From contig NZ_FZOG01000010.1 in the NCBI RefSeq assembly GCF_900188155.1, forward strand, positions 1 through 64,000: 64,000 nucleotides of DNA, read 5' to 3'. Each line of letters begins with the position of its first letter. The stretch's first letter is position 1. The notes below the pieces were generated by a model. That model made no database searches and was not told where the DNA came from. It saw only the letters and a program-made list of their open reading frames with translations. Positions 17,177 through 26,162 of the stretch are shown here, one piece after another. Made by a program: the position numbers and the translations under genes. This stretch comes from Pseudomonas segetis (GTDB taxonomy: Bacteria > Pseudomonadota > Gammaproteobacteria > Pseudomonadales > Pseudomonadaceae).

Positions 17177-18391
17177 ATGGACTCTCGACTCTCCGCAGGA
17201 TTTGCCGGCGCTGGCACCAGTACATTGGATACTGGCGCTGCCACTGACCTTAACCGGCTCAATAAATTTAAAGTCGGTGGCGACAGCGAAGCCAATATCG
17301 GCAAGGTCGCCAAAGAGTTCGAGTCGCTGTTTCTCAATGAAATGCTTAAAGCCATGCGTTCGGCCAACGAAGGTTTTAGCGAAGGCAATTTCATGAACAG
17401 CGAAGAGGGTAAGACCTATCAGGGCATGTATGACCAGCAATTGGCTGTGACCATGTCCAACAACAAGAATGGTATTGGTCTGGCGGATGTTTTGGCGCGC
17501 CAGATGAGCAAGATGAAAAGCCACAGTGACCGGCCTAATCCGTTCGCCCAGCCCGATAACACCTTGGCCCGCGCGAGCAGTGGCGAAGCAGCGAGTGCCG
17601 TCGCCAGCACCCATGCCATCGCCAAGCCCGTGGCTCAGGTCGATAGCAGTCGTGATGACTCCAGCTTGATTAACAGGCGACGTCTTTCATTGCCCGGAAA
17701 GTTAGCGGATCGCTTGCTCGCCGGCATAACGCCAACAACAGACACCGCCGCAGTGCAGGCCCTGGCCAATAACGACTGGATTCCAGCCATCGCCCATGCC
17801 GCGCCCAGGGATAAAGGCCTGAGCATCAACGGCAGCGATGCAATCACTGGCGCGCGCTTGACGCAGAAAGGAAGCAAAGGCGCCTCGGCCTTTACTTCGC
17901 CCGCCGACTTTATTGCAACCATGCTGCCCATGGCTGAAAAAGCTGCAGCCAAGATCGGCGTCGAAGCGCGTTACCTCGTGGCTCAAGCCGCACTGGAAAC
18001 CGGCTGGGGCAAGTCAATTATCCGCCAGCAAGACGGCAGCGTCAGTCACAACCTGTTTGGCATTAAAAGCCACAACAGCTGGAGTGGCGAGTCTGCCCAT
18101 GTCATGACCACCGAATACAAAGGCGGCAAGGCTGTGAAAGAGGCAGCCTCGTTCCGCTCCTACGATTCCTTTGCGCAAAGCTTCGAGGACTACGTCAGCT
18201 TCCTGCAAACCAATGGTCGATACGACAAGGCTTTGGACAGCACCGATAACCCGGAACAGTTCGTCAAGGAATTGCAGAGAGCCGGTTACGCCACCGACCC
18301 GCAATACGCACGCAAGATTTCGCAGATCGCCCGGAAGATGGCGGTCTATCAAACTGTCGCCGCCGTCGATACGACGCCAACTCGTGGATGA
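17177..18391 (+). CDS. flgJ: Peptidoglycan hydrolase FlgJ
   Basis: A 404-residue two-domain protein. The N-terminal rod-scaffold domain holds VAKEFESLFLNEMLKAMR near 37-54. A long Ser/Ala-rich linker leads to a C-terminal glucosaminidase domain (about 245-395) with the catalytic glutamate E274 in AALETGWG and the segment LFGIKSHNSW. It opens a hole in the peptidoglycan for the rod. The linker makes it longer than enterobacterial FlgJ. Confidence 0.94.
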   Translation: MDSRLSAGFAGAGTSTLDTGAATDLNRLNKFKVGGDSEANIGKVAKEFESLFLNEMLKAMRSANEGFSEGNFMNSEEGKTYQGMYDQQLAVTMSNNKNGIGLADVLARQMSKMKSHSDRPNPFAQPDNTLARASSGEAASAVASTHAIAKPVAQVDSSRDDSSLINRRRLSLPGKLADRLLAGITPTTDTAAVQALANNDWIPAIAHAAPRDKGLSINGSDAITGARLTQKGSKGASAFTSPADFIATMLPMAEKAAAKIGVEARYLVAQAALETGWGKSIIRQQDGSVSHNLFGIKSHNSWSGESAHVMTTEYKGGKAVKEAASFRSYDSFAQSFEDYVSFLQTNGRYDKALDSTDNPEQFVKELQRAGYATDPQYARKISQIARKMAVYQTVAAVDTTPTRG

Positions 18392-18399
18392 GCTGAAAA

Positions 18400-20436
18400 A
18401 TGGCTGACTTACTTAATATCGGCTTGTCTGGGCTGTCGTCGAACAAGACCCAGTTGTCAGTGACCGGACACAACATCACCAACGTCAATACCCCGGGCTA
18501 CTCCCGCCAGGATGCGGTGCAGGGTACCCGTGTGCCGCAGTTCAGCGGCGCCGGGTTTATTGGCTCAGGCACCACGCTGGTTGATATTCGCCGCACCTAT
18601 AGTGAGTTTCTGACGACCCAGGTGCGCACCAGTACCGCCTTGAGCAGCGATGTAGAAGCCTATAGAAGCCAGATTGAGCAGCTTGATTCGCTGTTGGCGG
18701 GTTCCACCACCGGTATTACGCCGTCGCTGCAAGATTTCTTTTCCTCGTTGCAAACCGCTGCCGAAGACCCATCCAACGGGCCAGCCCGTCAGTTGGTATT
18801 GTCCCAGGCCGAAGGCCTGAGTCGACGTTTCAATACGGTTTATGACCGGATCAATGAGCAAAACAGCTTCATCAATAAGCAGATGTCTGCGGTTACCGAT
18901 CAGGTCAATCGCCTCGCCGGTTCCATCGCCAGCTATAACGATGCCATCGCCAAGGCCTCGGCTACAGGCCAGGCGCCAAATGATCTGCTAGACGCCCGTG
19001 ATGAAGCGGTGCGCCAGCTTTCGACCTTTGTTGGTGTGACCGTTGTGCCGCAAGACGACAACTCGATGAACGTCTTCGTCGGCAGTGGCCAGCCTTTGGT
19101 GGTCGGCAATACGGCCAGTCGCCTGGAAGCCGTTGCTGGCAAGGGCGATCCCAACCGGCTTGAGATCGAGTTTGTCAGTGGTGCTTCTCGTCAGGGCATT
19201 ACCACTCAACTGAGTGGCGGCGAGCTGGGCGGCTTGATTCGTTATCGATCCGAAACCCTGGACCCCACGCTTAACTCCCTCGGACGGCTGGCACTGTCGG
19301 TCAGTGACCAGATCAATACGCAGCTGGGCGAGGGCGTTGATCTCAAGGGGCAGGTTGGATCGGCGCTGTTTGGTGACTTCAACAGTCCGGAACTGGCAGC
19401 GCTGCGGGTGAAAAGCTATGGGAGCAATACCAGCAACGCCCAGCCTTTGCTGAATATCACCGACACCTCGATTTTGACCACCAGCGATTATCGCCTGGAG
19501 TTTGACGGCACCAACTACACCGCCAGGCGCTTGAGTGATAACCAGGCCATGGCCGTGACCGAAAATCCACCGGGCACCTTGAGCTTCACCGACAGCGGCG
19601 GCCGGGATCAAGGCTTCCAGATCGTGGTCGGGACTCCTGCTCCCGCTGCCGGGGACACCTTTGAGCTGCAGCCAACCCGTCGCGGCGCAGAGTCTATTTC
19701 AACTGTGCTCGACCAGGCGGATCAACTTGGCTTTGCCGCACCCGTTCGTGCGGTCAACGGTGCCTTGGATGCCAATGGCAATATCACTGGCAGCAATCGC
19801 GGTACCGGTGCGATTTCACAACCTGATCTGACCAGTGCAGGTTCCAGCCCCATTGACTTGACCGCGATCAAAGGTGCCTTGCCCGTCGGGTTGATCTATA
19901 ACGGCGCTGGCGGCTTCGAAAACCCACCAGGCACCCCAGTGCCCGGCTTGACCCTGGTTGGCGGCGGCACATTCCAGCCGGGACAAAAGAATACCTACGA
20001 GCTGGATATGGGCGGTGGCAACGTCGTCACGTTCAGCGTCAGCGGTCGCCCGGAAAATGGCGACACCTTCAGCATCGACTTTAATAGTGGCGGTGTGTCG
20101 GATAACCGCAACGCGTTGAAACTGGCGGATTTGCAGAACAAGCAAACCATTGGCATCGACCCCAGCGTCACGGGCTCCACCGGGCTGAGTTTTACCGATG
20201 GCTATGGTGACCTGGTCGAGCGGGTGGGTACGCTGACGGCGCAGGCACGACAAGACAGCGACGCCACCAGCTCCATCCTCAAGCAGGCGACTGACAACCG
20301 TGACTCGTTGTCGGGCGTAAGCCTGGATGAAGAGGCGGCCAACCTGATCAAGTTTGAGCAGTACTACAACGCCTCGGCACAAGTGATTCAAGTTGCGCGC
20401 TCTTTGTTCGATACCCTGATCGGCGCGTTTAGATAA
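18400..20436 (+). CDS. flgK: Hook-filament junction protein FlgK
   Basis: A 678-residue hook-associated protein 1. The N-terminal block LLNIGLSGLSSNKTQLSVTGHNITNVNTPGYSRQ (4-37) and the C-terminal block SLDEEAANLIKFEQYYNASAQVIQVARSLFDTLI are diagnostic. The central region is a long variable beta domain. It is exported with the help of FlgN and joins hook to filament with FlgL. It begins 8 bases after flgJ. Confidence 0.94.
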   Translation: MADLLNIGLSGLSSNKTQLSVTGHNITNVNTPGYSRQDAVQGTRVPQFSGAGFIGSGTTLVDIRRTYSEFLTTQVRTSTALSSDVEAYRSQIEQLDSLLAGSTTGITPSLQDFFSSLQTAAEDPSNGPARQLVLSQAEGLSRRFNTVYDRINEQNSFINKQMSAVTDQVNRLAGSIASYNDAIAKASATGQAPNDLLDARDEAVRQLSTFVGVTVVPQDDNSMNVFVGSGQPLVVGNTASRLEAVAGKGDPNRLEIEFVSGASRQGITTQLSGGELGGLIRYRSETLDPTLNSLGRLALSVSDQINTQLGEGVDLKGQVGSALFGDFNSPELAALRVKSYGSNTSNAQPLLNITDTSILTTSDYRLEFDGTNYTARRLSDNQAMAVTENPPGTLSFTDSGGRDQGFQIVVGTPAPAAGDTFELQPTRRGAESISTVLDQADQLGFAAPVRAVNGALDANGNITGSNRGTGAISQPDLTSAGSSPIDLTAIKGALPVGLIYNGAGGFENPPGTPVPGLTLVGGGTFQPGQKNTYELDMGGGNVVTFSVSGRPENGDTFSIDFNSGGVSDNRNALKLADLQNKQTIGIDPSVTGSTGLSFTDGYGDLVERVGTLTAQARQDSDATSSILKQATDNRDSLSGVSLDEEAANLIKFEQYYNASAQVIQVARSLFDTLIGAFR

Positions 20437-20494
20437 TTCGGTGTGGGCTTGGCGCTACTAACAGCCCGAGCCAATTGTTTGATGAGGCCCTGAC

Positions 20495-21730
20495 ATGCGT
20501 ATTTCCACTATCCAAGCGTTCAACAATGGCGTGTCCGGGCTGCAACGCAACTATTCAAACGTGACCCGCACCCAGGAACAGATCAGCACCGGCAACCGCA
20601 TCCTCACCCCAGCCGATGACCCGGTCGCCTCGGTGCGCTTGTTGCAACTTGAGCAGCAGCAGAACGTGCTCAACCAGTACAACTCGAACCTGACGGCCGC
20701 TAAAAACAGCCTGACACAGGAAGAGAGCACGCTTAATTCGGTCAACACCATTTTGCAGCGAGTGCGCGAGCTGGCGTTATCAGCCGGTAATGGTGCCTTG
20801 AGCAAGGAAGACCGGCAGTCAATCTCTGCTGAACTGGGTGAGCGTGAGGATGAGCTGCTGGGCTTGATGAACTCGCGCAATGCGCGTGGCGAATACCTGT
20901 TTTCCGGTTTTCAGGGCAAGTCGCAGCCCTTTGTGCAGAACCCCGACGGCACCTATTCCTACACCGGTGATGACGGCCAGCGTAAGGTACAGATCGCCAG
21001 CTCCCTGGAACTGGCGATCAGCGACAGCGGCAAGGCGGTCTTCCAGGATGTGGTCAATGGCGGTCGCCTGAGCCTGACCGACAACTCGGTGCCTGCGGCG
21101 CCAGCCAACAGCATCAGTGGCTTGCTGGTTGAAGATGACGTTGCCTTTGCCAATTTCCCGGCAGGTGGCATCCAGCTCGACTTCGATGCAACCGACCCAC
21201 TTAATTACACCATCACCACATTGCCGGCACCGGGCACCACAACGACCGGGCGCCTGGATGATGAAAATGACACCCAGATTCATTTTTCCGGGGCGACTTT
21301 TTTCGTCAACGGCACGCCGCCAGCATCGTCCAGTTTCACCATTGAAGGGCCGGACGCCAACCCTGCAACACCGCCACAAAACAGCGTCGGTATTCTCGAT
21401 ACCATCGCCAGCCTGCGCCAGTCACTTGAAACCGCCCCCGATGGACGTGAAGTTCGTGATGCAGTGGCACTGGCGGTGACCAACCTGGATAACAGCATCG
21501 GCACGGTGGACAAGGCGCGTGGCAATATCGGTGCGCGGCTTAACGTGATTGACTCGACCCAGACCGATAACGAGAACGTCACTCTGGTCAATAAAAGCGT
21601 GCAGGCGGATTTGCGTGAGCTGGATTACGCAGAGGCGTTGTCACGGCTTTCATTCCAGACCATCGTGCTTGAAGCGGCGCAGCAGAGTTATGTGAAGATC
21701 AGCAGTCTGAATCTGTTCAATAAGCTTTGA
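20495..21730 (+). CDS. flgL: Hook-filament junction protein FlgL
   Basis: A 411-residue hook-associated protein 3, related to flagellin. N-terminal MRISTIQAFNNGVSGLQRN and QEQISTGNRILTPADDPVAS near 28-47, and C-terminal LDYAEALSRLSFQTIVLEAAQQSYVKISSLNLF, are conserved. Last gene of flgFGHIJKL; the next gene is flagellin after a 366-base gap. Confidence 0.94.
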   Translation: MRISTIQAFNNGVSGLQRNYSNVTRTQEQISTGNRILTPADDPVASVRLLQLEQQQNVLNQYNSNLTAAKNSLTQEESTLNSVNTILQRVRELALSAGNGALSKEDRQSISAELGEREDELLGLMNSRNARGEYLFSGFQGKSQPFVQNPDGTYSYTGDDGQRKVQIASSLELAISDSGKAVFQDVVNGGRLSLTDNSVPAAPANSISGLLVEDDVAFANFPAGGIQLDFDATDPLNYTITTLPAPGTTTTGRLDDENDTQIHFSGATFFVNGTPPASSSFTIEGPDANPATPPQNSVGILDTIASLRQSLETAPDGREVRDAVALAVTNLDNSIGTVDKARGNIGARLNVIDSTQTDNENVTLVNKSVQADLRELDYAEALSRLSFQTIVLEAAQQSYVKISSLNLFNKL

Positions 21731-22096
21731 TACAACGAATCAAGTTGGCCATTGATATCCAGTTAGTTGCTGTGTCTTGCAACCAGGGTGGGTGGCGTTT
21801 TTTTACCTGCCATTTGCAGTCTCGAATATTCGGTTGATCTTCGTGTCGTGGCGGGCAAGCTTCGCGTTGCCCTCCCTACAAAGCCGGTAGGTTGTCTGGT
21901 GTTTTTTTAAGCTAATTATTTGTTTTATAAGGTTTTAAAAAATAATTAGAAACGCCTTGAAAAAAAATCTAAAGCTTGTGCCAGTAGCGCCGATACAACT
22001 TACGAATGCGAAGTAACTGGGTGCCGGAGCAAGGCTCAAGCCCACAGCTCGCAACACCCAGATACCTAAGACACTAGCCCATTGGAGGCAAACACC
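21731..22096. other. flgL-fliC intergenic region
   Basis: This gap holds the fliC sigma-28 promoter (21970-21996) in a strongly AT-rich stretch from about 21900. Around 21853-21872 there is a small inverted repeat (GGGCAA and TTGCCC) followed by CTCCCTACA, which resembles a worn copy of the Pseudomonas REP type. No glycosyltransferase gene is present, although many Pseudomonas carry a flagellin glycosylation island at this point. Confidence 0.55.
21970..21996 (+). promoter_or_regulatory. Sigma-28 (FliA) promoter of fliC
   Basis: TAAAGCTT, an 11-base spacer, then GCCGATAC: a very good FliA match, leaving a leader of about 90 bases before the flagellin ATG. Confidence 0.87.
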
Positions 22097-23578
22097 ATGG
22101 CCCTTACAGTCAATACCAACGTTGCTTCTCTGAACACTCAGCGCAACCTGAACTCGTCTTCCAATGCGCTCAGCACTTCCTTGCAGCGTCTGTCTACCGG
22201 TTCGCGTATCAACTCCGCCAAGGACGACGCCGCCGGCCTGCAGATCTCCAACCGTCTGGGCAGCCAGATCAGCGGTCTGGGCGTTGCAGTACGTAACGCT
22301 AACGACGGCATCTCCTTGGCGCAAACCGCTGAAGGCGCACTGCAGCAGTCGACCAACATCCTGCAGCGTATGCGTGACCTGTCCCTGCAAGCCGCTAACG
22401 GCAGCAACGACTCCACCGACCGTTCTGCACTGCAAAAAGAAGTGGGTGCACTGCAAAACGAACTGAACCGTATCGCTGACACCACCACCTTCGGTGGTCG
22501 TAAGTTGCTCGACGGCTCGTTCGGTGCAACCGCTTTCCAGGTCGGTGCCAATGCCAACGAAACCATCAACGTTTCAATCGGCAACGCCAGCGCAAGCAGC
22601 ATCGGTGCTTACACCTCTGATAAAGCAGGTTCTGCACTGGGTATTTCTTCTGCAGCGGCTGCCGATGTAAACGGTGCCCTGACTATCTCGGCCAACGGTA
22701 AGCAAACTGATGTTGAAGCGTTGACTGCAACCGACACTGCAGCATCAGTTGCCAGCAAAATCAACAGCGCGGGTACGCCGATCAAAGCCTCTGCCCGTAC
22801 CGATGCAGTACTCACCAAAGCTGCCAGCGTTGCTACCTTTGACCTGAAAATCGAAGTTTCTGGAACTGATACCAGCAAAGTTGACTCCACCATTGATCTG
22901 AGCGGTCTAACAACTTTTGACCAGGTGGTGAGCGCAGTTAACTCCAGTGGTTCTGGCCTGCAAGCTAAAGTGAATGGTGACGGTACCCTTGAAATCAGCT
23001 CTGATAGTGGCGCTGCAATCAAGTTCACTGCCGCTGGTTTAGAAGCAGATGGCACCACCGCTGCCGCAGCAGGCGATATCACTGTTCAGTCGCGCTCAGC
23101 AGAAGACAGCGACAACGACAACGCGGGTGATCTGTCAACTGCTACCGATATCGGTGCTGGTACCGGAGTTGCAAACGGTGCGCTTAAGCTAAGCTCTTCT
23201 GCTGCTTACTCGTTATCTGGAGCTGCTGCTGCAAAAATCACTGGCGAGTCTGCTGGTAACTTGGAAAAGGTTGGTGACGTCGATGTGAGCACTGCTTACG
23301 GCGCTCAGAACGCTATCGACGTGATTGACGCTGCGATTGCTTTCATCGACTCACAGCGTTCTGATCTCGGTGCGGTGCAGAACCGTTTCGACAACACCAT
23401 CAGCAACCTGCAGAGCATCTCGGAGAACGTATCGGCTGCAAAAGGCCGTATCCAGGACACCGACTATGCTGCTGAAACTGCAAACCTGAGCAAGAACCAG
23501 GTGCTGCAACAGGCCGGTACTGCGATTCTGGCCCAGGCTAACCAGCTGCCACAGGCTGTTCTCAGCCTCCTGCAGTAA
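22097..23578 (+). CDS. fliC: Flagellin FliC
   Basis: A 493-residue filament subunit. The N-terminal D0/D1 domain (about 1-175) begins MALTVNTNVASLNTQRNL and includes the flg22 segment at residues 30-51, differing from the canonical peptide only at its last residue (Ser for Ala). The C-terminal D1/D0 domain starts near residue 395 and ends QLPQAVLSLLQ. The middle (about 176-390) is the variable exposed region, with two copies of the flagellin IN type motif, one around VASKINSAGTPIKA. Codon use there shifts towards A/T-ending codons. The ATG at 22097 has a TTGGAGG site. It is the only flagellin gene in the window. Confidence 0.96.
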   Translation: MALTVNTNVASLNTQRNLNSSSNALSTSLQRLSTGSRINSAKDDAAGLQISNRLGSQISGLGVAVRNANDGISLAQTAEGALQQSTNILQRMRDLSLQAANGSNDSTDRSALQKEVGALQNELNRIADTTTFGGRKLLDGSFGATAFQVGANANETINVSIGNASASSIGAYTSDKAGSALGISSAAAADVNGALTISANGKQTDVEALTATDTAASVASKINSAGTPIKASARTDAVLTKAASVATFDLKIEVSGTDTSKVDSTIDLSGLTTFDQVVSAVNSSGSGLQAKVNGDGTLEISSDSGAAIKFTAAGLEADGTTAAAAGDITVQSRSAEDSDNDNAGDLSTATDIGAGTGVANGALKLSSSAAYSLSGAAAAKITGESAGNLEKVGDVDVSTAYGAQNAIDVIDAAIAFIDSQRSDLGAVQNRFDNTISNLQSISENVSAAKGRIQDTDYAAETANLSKNQVLQQAGTAILAQANQLPQAVLSLLQ

Positions 23579-23600
23579 GTTTTAGGTTAGGCAAACATCG

Positions 23601-23630
23601 CGGGGGGAAGTGCATTTGCGCTTCTCCCCG
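23601..23630 (+). terminator. Hairpin between fliC and flaG
   Basis: A 13-bp stem with two G-T wobbles (CGGGGGGAAGTGC with GCGCTTCTCCCCG), loop ATTT, then TCTTG. It probably ends or reduces the very strong fliC transcript before flaG. Confidence 0.7.
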
Positions 23631-23654
23631 TCTTGCCATTCAGAGGATTTAACG

Positions 23655-24026
23655 ATGGACGTAGCAATCAGCAATACGTTGTCGTTGGTGAATAGCGGGG
23701 CGAAAGCTCCGGTGGTCGGCACAGGTAATCGCTCTGCAACTGTCCAGCCTGATCCCATTGCGGTCAGTGAGCAACGCTTAACCGAGCAGGAGCCTGAGTC
23801 TGCAACTCAAGCAGTTGAACAGGCGGCTTCATCCATTCAGGGTTATGTGCAGTCTATTCGCCGTGACCTGAATTTTGCTGTCGATGACTCATCTGGCCGT
23901 GTCGTGGTCAAGGTCACCGACTCGGCTTCCGGTGATGTTATCCGACAGATTCCGTCGGAAGATGCGCTCAGACTTGCCGAAAGCCTTGAGGCCGTACGCA
24001 GCTTGCTGTTCAAAGCTGAAGCCTGA
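23655..24026 (+). CDS. flaG: Flagellar protein FlaG
   Basis: A 123-residue small protein of the FlaG family, found between flagellin and the cap gene in polar flagellates. The C-terminal half holds the family block LNFAVDDSSGRVVVKVTDSASGDVIRQIPSEDALRLAESLE near 73-113. The N-terminal half is polar. FlaG affects filament length; the mechanism is not clear. The ATG at 23655 (MDVAISN) has an AGAGGA site; the longer frame overlaps the hairpin. Confidence 0.9.
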   Translation: MDVAISNTLSLVNSGAKAPVVGTGNRSATVQPDPIAVSEQRLTEQEPESATQAVEQAASSIQGYVQSIRRDLNFAVDDSSGRVVVKVTDSASGDVIRQIPSEDALRLAESLEAVRSLLFKAEA

Positions 24027-24065
24027 AAGGCCGCACCTGTACTCAATGGCTTCAAACTGAGCAGG

Positions 24066-24081
24066 CGGCATGATTTTTGTA
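24066..24081 (+). promoter_or_regulatory. Weak sigma-54-like element upstream of fliD
   Basis: CGGCATGATTTTTGTA has the GG but GT in place of GC at the -12 position. fliD is RpoN-dependent in P. aeruginosa, but this match is poor and may be chance. Confidence 0.3.
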
Positions 24082-24132
24082 AGGGTTTGCCACTAGATAA
24101 TTTAGCGTCAAACCCATGACGAGGTGGAGAAC

Positions 24133-25545
24133 ATGGTAGGTATATCAGGTCTTGGTGGTTCCGGTTTGGATATCGACAGCATTGTCACCGCCCTGGTGAA
24201 TGCTGATTCAGCCCCGAAGACTGCGCAGCTGTCTCGCCTTGAAACTGCCACGACTTCCAAGTTTTCTGCCTTGGGAACCCTCAAAGGCGCATTGAGTGAG
24301 TTCCAGACGGCCTTGGCCGGGCTCAACGACATCAAGTTGTTCGAGAACCGCACTGCCAGTTCGTCGAATACCAGTTCAGTCACGGCTACTGCCACCAAGA
24401 ATGCCCTGCCGGGTAGCTATTCGGTTGTGGTCAATAGCCTGGCGACCTCAAGTAAAGTCGCCAGCGCCACTGTTGCCAGTACTTTTGAGAGTGGTGCTGG
24501 CGAGGAAACATTCTCGGTTCAACTGGGCAGCTCCGGTGCGGTCACCGAAGTGAAGATTGCCGCAGGTTCTGATCTTGCCAGCACCCGCGACCAGCTCAAT
24601 GCTGCGCTTAAAGAGCAGGGCATCAGTGCCAACATCGTCAATAATCCGAGCACCGGAGAATCGCGCCTGGTCTTTAGCTCAACCACCACCGGCGCCGGCA
24701 ACGACATTATTGTCAGTGGCACGGGTAACTTATCTGCGCTTGATGCAGACGGCACCCAAGCCCTCAACAGTACTGATCCAGCAAGTGCAGGTTTCATCAC
24801 CCAGTCTGCCGATGCCGAGTTCAGTATTGACGGCCTGGTGCTGCACAGCAAAACCAATACCGTTACTGATGCTATCCCCGAGGTGACGCTTTCCTTGGCG
24901 GCTGTGACCGAGGCCGGCAAGACCGCGACAGTGAAGGTTGGTCAGGACACCTCTGGTGTTACTGCGAATATCAAGAAATTCGTCGACGCCTATAACACGC
25001 TTATCACCACCAGTAATGAGCTGACCCGTGTGGTCAGCGTGGGCGAGGGCAAGGAGCCTGTGGTCGGAGGCTTGGTCGGTGACGCCACGGTGCGTAACCT
25101 GCTCAGCTCTGTTCGCAACGAGCTGGTGAATCCGGCAGATCAAACCGGTATTCGCACGCTTTCCGACATGGGCATCACCACACAAAAAGACGGCACCCTG
25201 GCTATTGATGATGACAAGTTAAAGACAGCGTTGACTGACAACTTTGACTCTGTAGGCACCTTCTTCACCGGAGATACCGGCATAACCGGTCGTCTGGACA
25301 GCAAGGTTGATGGTTTTGTCAAAAATGGCGGTGTGCTTGAGCAGCGTATGGATGGCCTGCAATCAACCTTGACCGATATCGATAACCAGAAAGAAGACCT
25401 TAATCGTCGAATCGAGTCACTGCAGACACGCCTGTACAAGCAATTTAACGCAATGGAATCATTGGTCACCCAACTCAACCAGACCAGCGATCGCTTGACT
25501 CAATCGCTTGAAGCATTACCGGGCTTCGTCAAGAAGGATAAGTAA
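24133..25545 (+). CDS. fliD: Filament cap protein FliD
   Basis: A 470-residue hook-associated protein 2 that caps the filament tip. The N-terminus MVGISGLGGSGLDIDSIVTALVNADSAPK and the C-terminal coiled coil (about 400-470, with MDGLQSTLTDIDNQKEDLNRRIESLQTRLYKQFNAMESLVTQLN) are typical. The ATG at 24133 with the GAGGTGGA site is preferred over the GTG at 24124. The exposed middle domain is variable in the genus and can act in adhesion. Confidence 0.94.
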   Translation: MVGISGLGGSGLDIDSIVTALVNADSAPKTAQLSRLETATTSKFSALGTLKGALSEFQTALAGLNDIKLFENRTASSSNTSSVTATATKNALPGSYSVVVNSLATSSKVASATVASTFESGAGEETFSVQLGSSGAVTEVKIAAGSDLASTRDQLNAALKEQGISANIVNNPSTGESRLVFSSTTTGAGNDIIVSGTGNLSALDADGTQALNSTDPASAGFITQSADAEFSIDGLVLHSKTNTVTDAIPEVTLSLAAVTEAGKTATVKVGQDTSGVTANIKKFVDAYNTLITTSNELTRVVSVGEGKEPVVGGLVGDATVRNLLSSVRNELVNPADQTGIRTLSDMGITTQKDGTLAIDDDKLKTALTDNFDSVGTFFTGDTGITGRLDSKVDGFVKNGGVLEQRMDGLQSTLTDIDNQKEDLNRRIESLQTRLYKQFNAMESLVTQLNQTSDRLTQSLEALPGFVKKDK

Positions 25546-25548
25546 GGC

Positions 25549-25932
25549 ATGGGTCAGCAGCCGATTGATATGTACAAGCAGGTCGCCGTCAGCCAGGAAG
25601 TCAGCCAATACCGCGCCGTGCAGATGTTGCTCGATGGCGCCATTGAGCGCCTGCGCAAGGCGCGCAAAGCCCAGGCTGACAACCAGCCGGCTGTGCGTGG
25701 TGAAGCGGTCAGCAGCACGCTTAGCATCATAGGCGCCTTGCAGGGTAGCCTGGATATGGAGCTGGGCGGAGAGTTGGCGCAAAACCTGGATTCACTCTAC
25801 GACTACATGACGCGCCGCCTGGCGGGTGTTGCGCTGGATAAAACCCCGCGATCGATTGACGAGGTTGAAACCTTGCTGGGCCAGATTAAATCGGCCTGGG
25901 ATGCGATCGCCCCGGAAGTCGAAACCGCCTGA
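25549..25932 (+). CDS. fliS: FliS-family export chaperone, divergent copy
   Basis: A 127-residue protein with the FliS four-helix pattern: MDMYKQ-like start, VQMLLDGAIERLRKARKA near 25-42, LDMELGGELAQNLDSLYDYMTRRL near 68-91, IDEVETLLGQIKSAWDAI near 103-120. It lacks the ASPHRLIQML signature of the second copy (at 26163), so it is the more diverged of the two. FliS chaperones bind flagellin or other late substrates. It starts 3 bases after fliD, so it is co-translated with the cap gene and may serve FliD or another partner. Confidence 0.85.
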   Translation: MGQQPIDMYKQVAVSQEVSQYRAVQMLLDGAIERLRKARKAQADNQPAVRGEAVSSTLSIIGALQGSLDMELGGELAQNLDSLYDYMTRRLAGVALDKTPRSIDEVETLLGQIKSAWDAIAPEVETA

Positions 25933-25955
25933 GCTTGTCTACCGTGAGTCTAGCC

Positions 25956-25985
25956 CTTGGCTGTTGAGCGCAAGCTCAAGCCAAG
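25956..25985 (+). repeat. Hairpin after the first fliS copy
   Basis: CTTGGC plus TTGAGC pair with GCTCAA plus GCCAAG around a GCAA loop, with a 2-base bulge. It lies 23 bases after the stop and may stabilise or end the fliD transcript. No T run follows directly. Confidence 0.5.
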
Positions 25986-26099
25986 CGGCTCTATTGCGGC
26001 GTTTTCAATTGAGTTGTTCACCCTCAATGGTGGATAAATTAGCGTTTTTGATCCCGGCTATTTCCAAGGTTTTTAAGCATTTTTTCACTCAGAAATCGT

Positions 26100-26126
26100 T
26101 AAAGCTTCTTGCCGCTGCGCCGATAG
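26100..26126 (+). promoter_or_regulatory. Sigma-28 (FliA) promoter of the second fliS
   Basis: TAAAGCTT, an 11-base spacer, then GCCGATAG. It is almost the same as the fliC promoter and lies 37 bases before the fliS ATG, so this chaperone should be made together with flagellin. Confidence 0.85.
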
Positions 26127-26162
26127 CTTAAGCATCAGGCACAGATATAAGCGAGAGCGACA

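Noticed and set aside
22082..22096. Upstream in-frame extension of fliC
   Set aside because: Flagellins start at MALTVNTN; the GGAGG site overlaps the extension, so the ATG at 22097 is used.
24089..24105. Possible sigma-28 promoter upstream of fliD (TAAGG and GATAA pieces)
   Set aside because: Spacing between the two pieces is about six bases too short for FliA.
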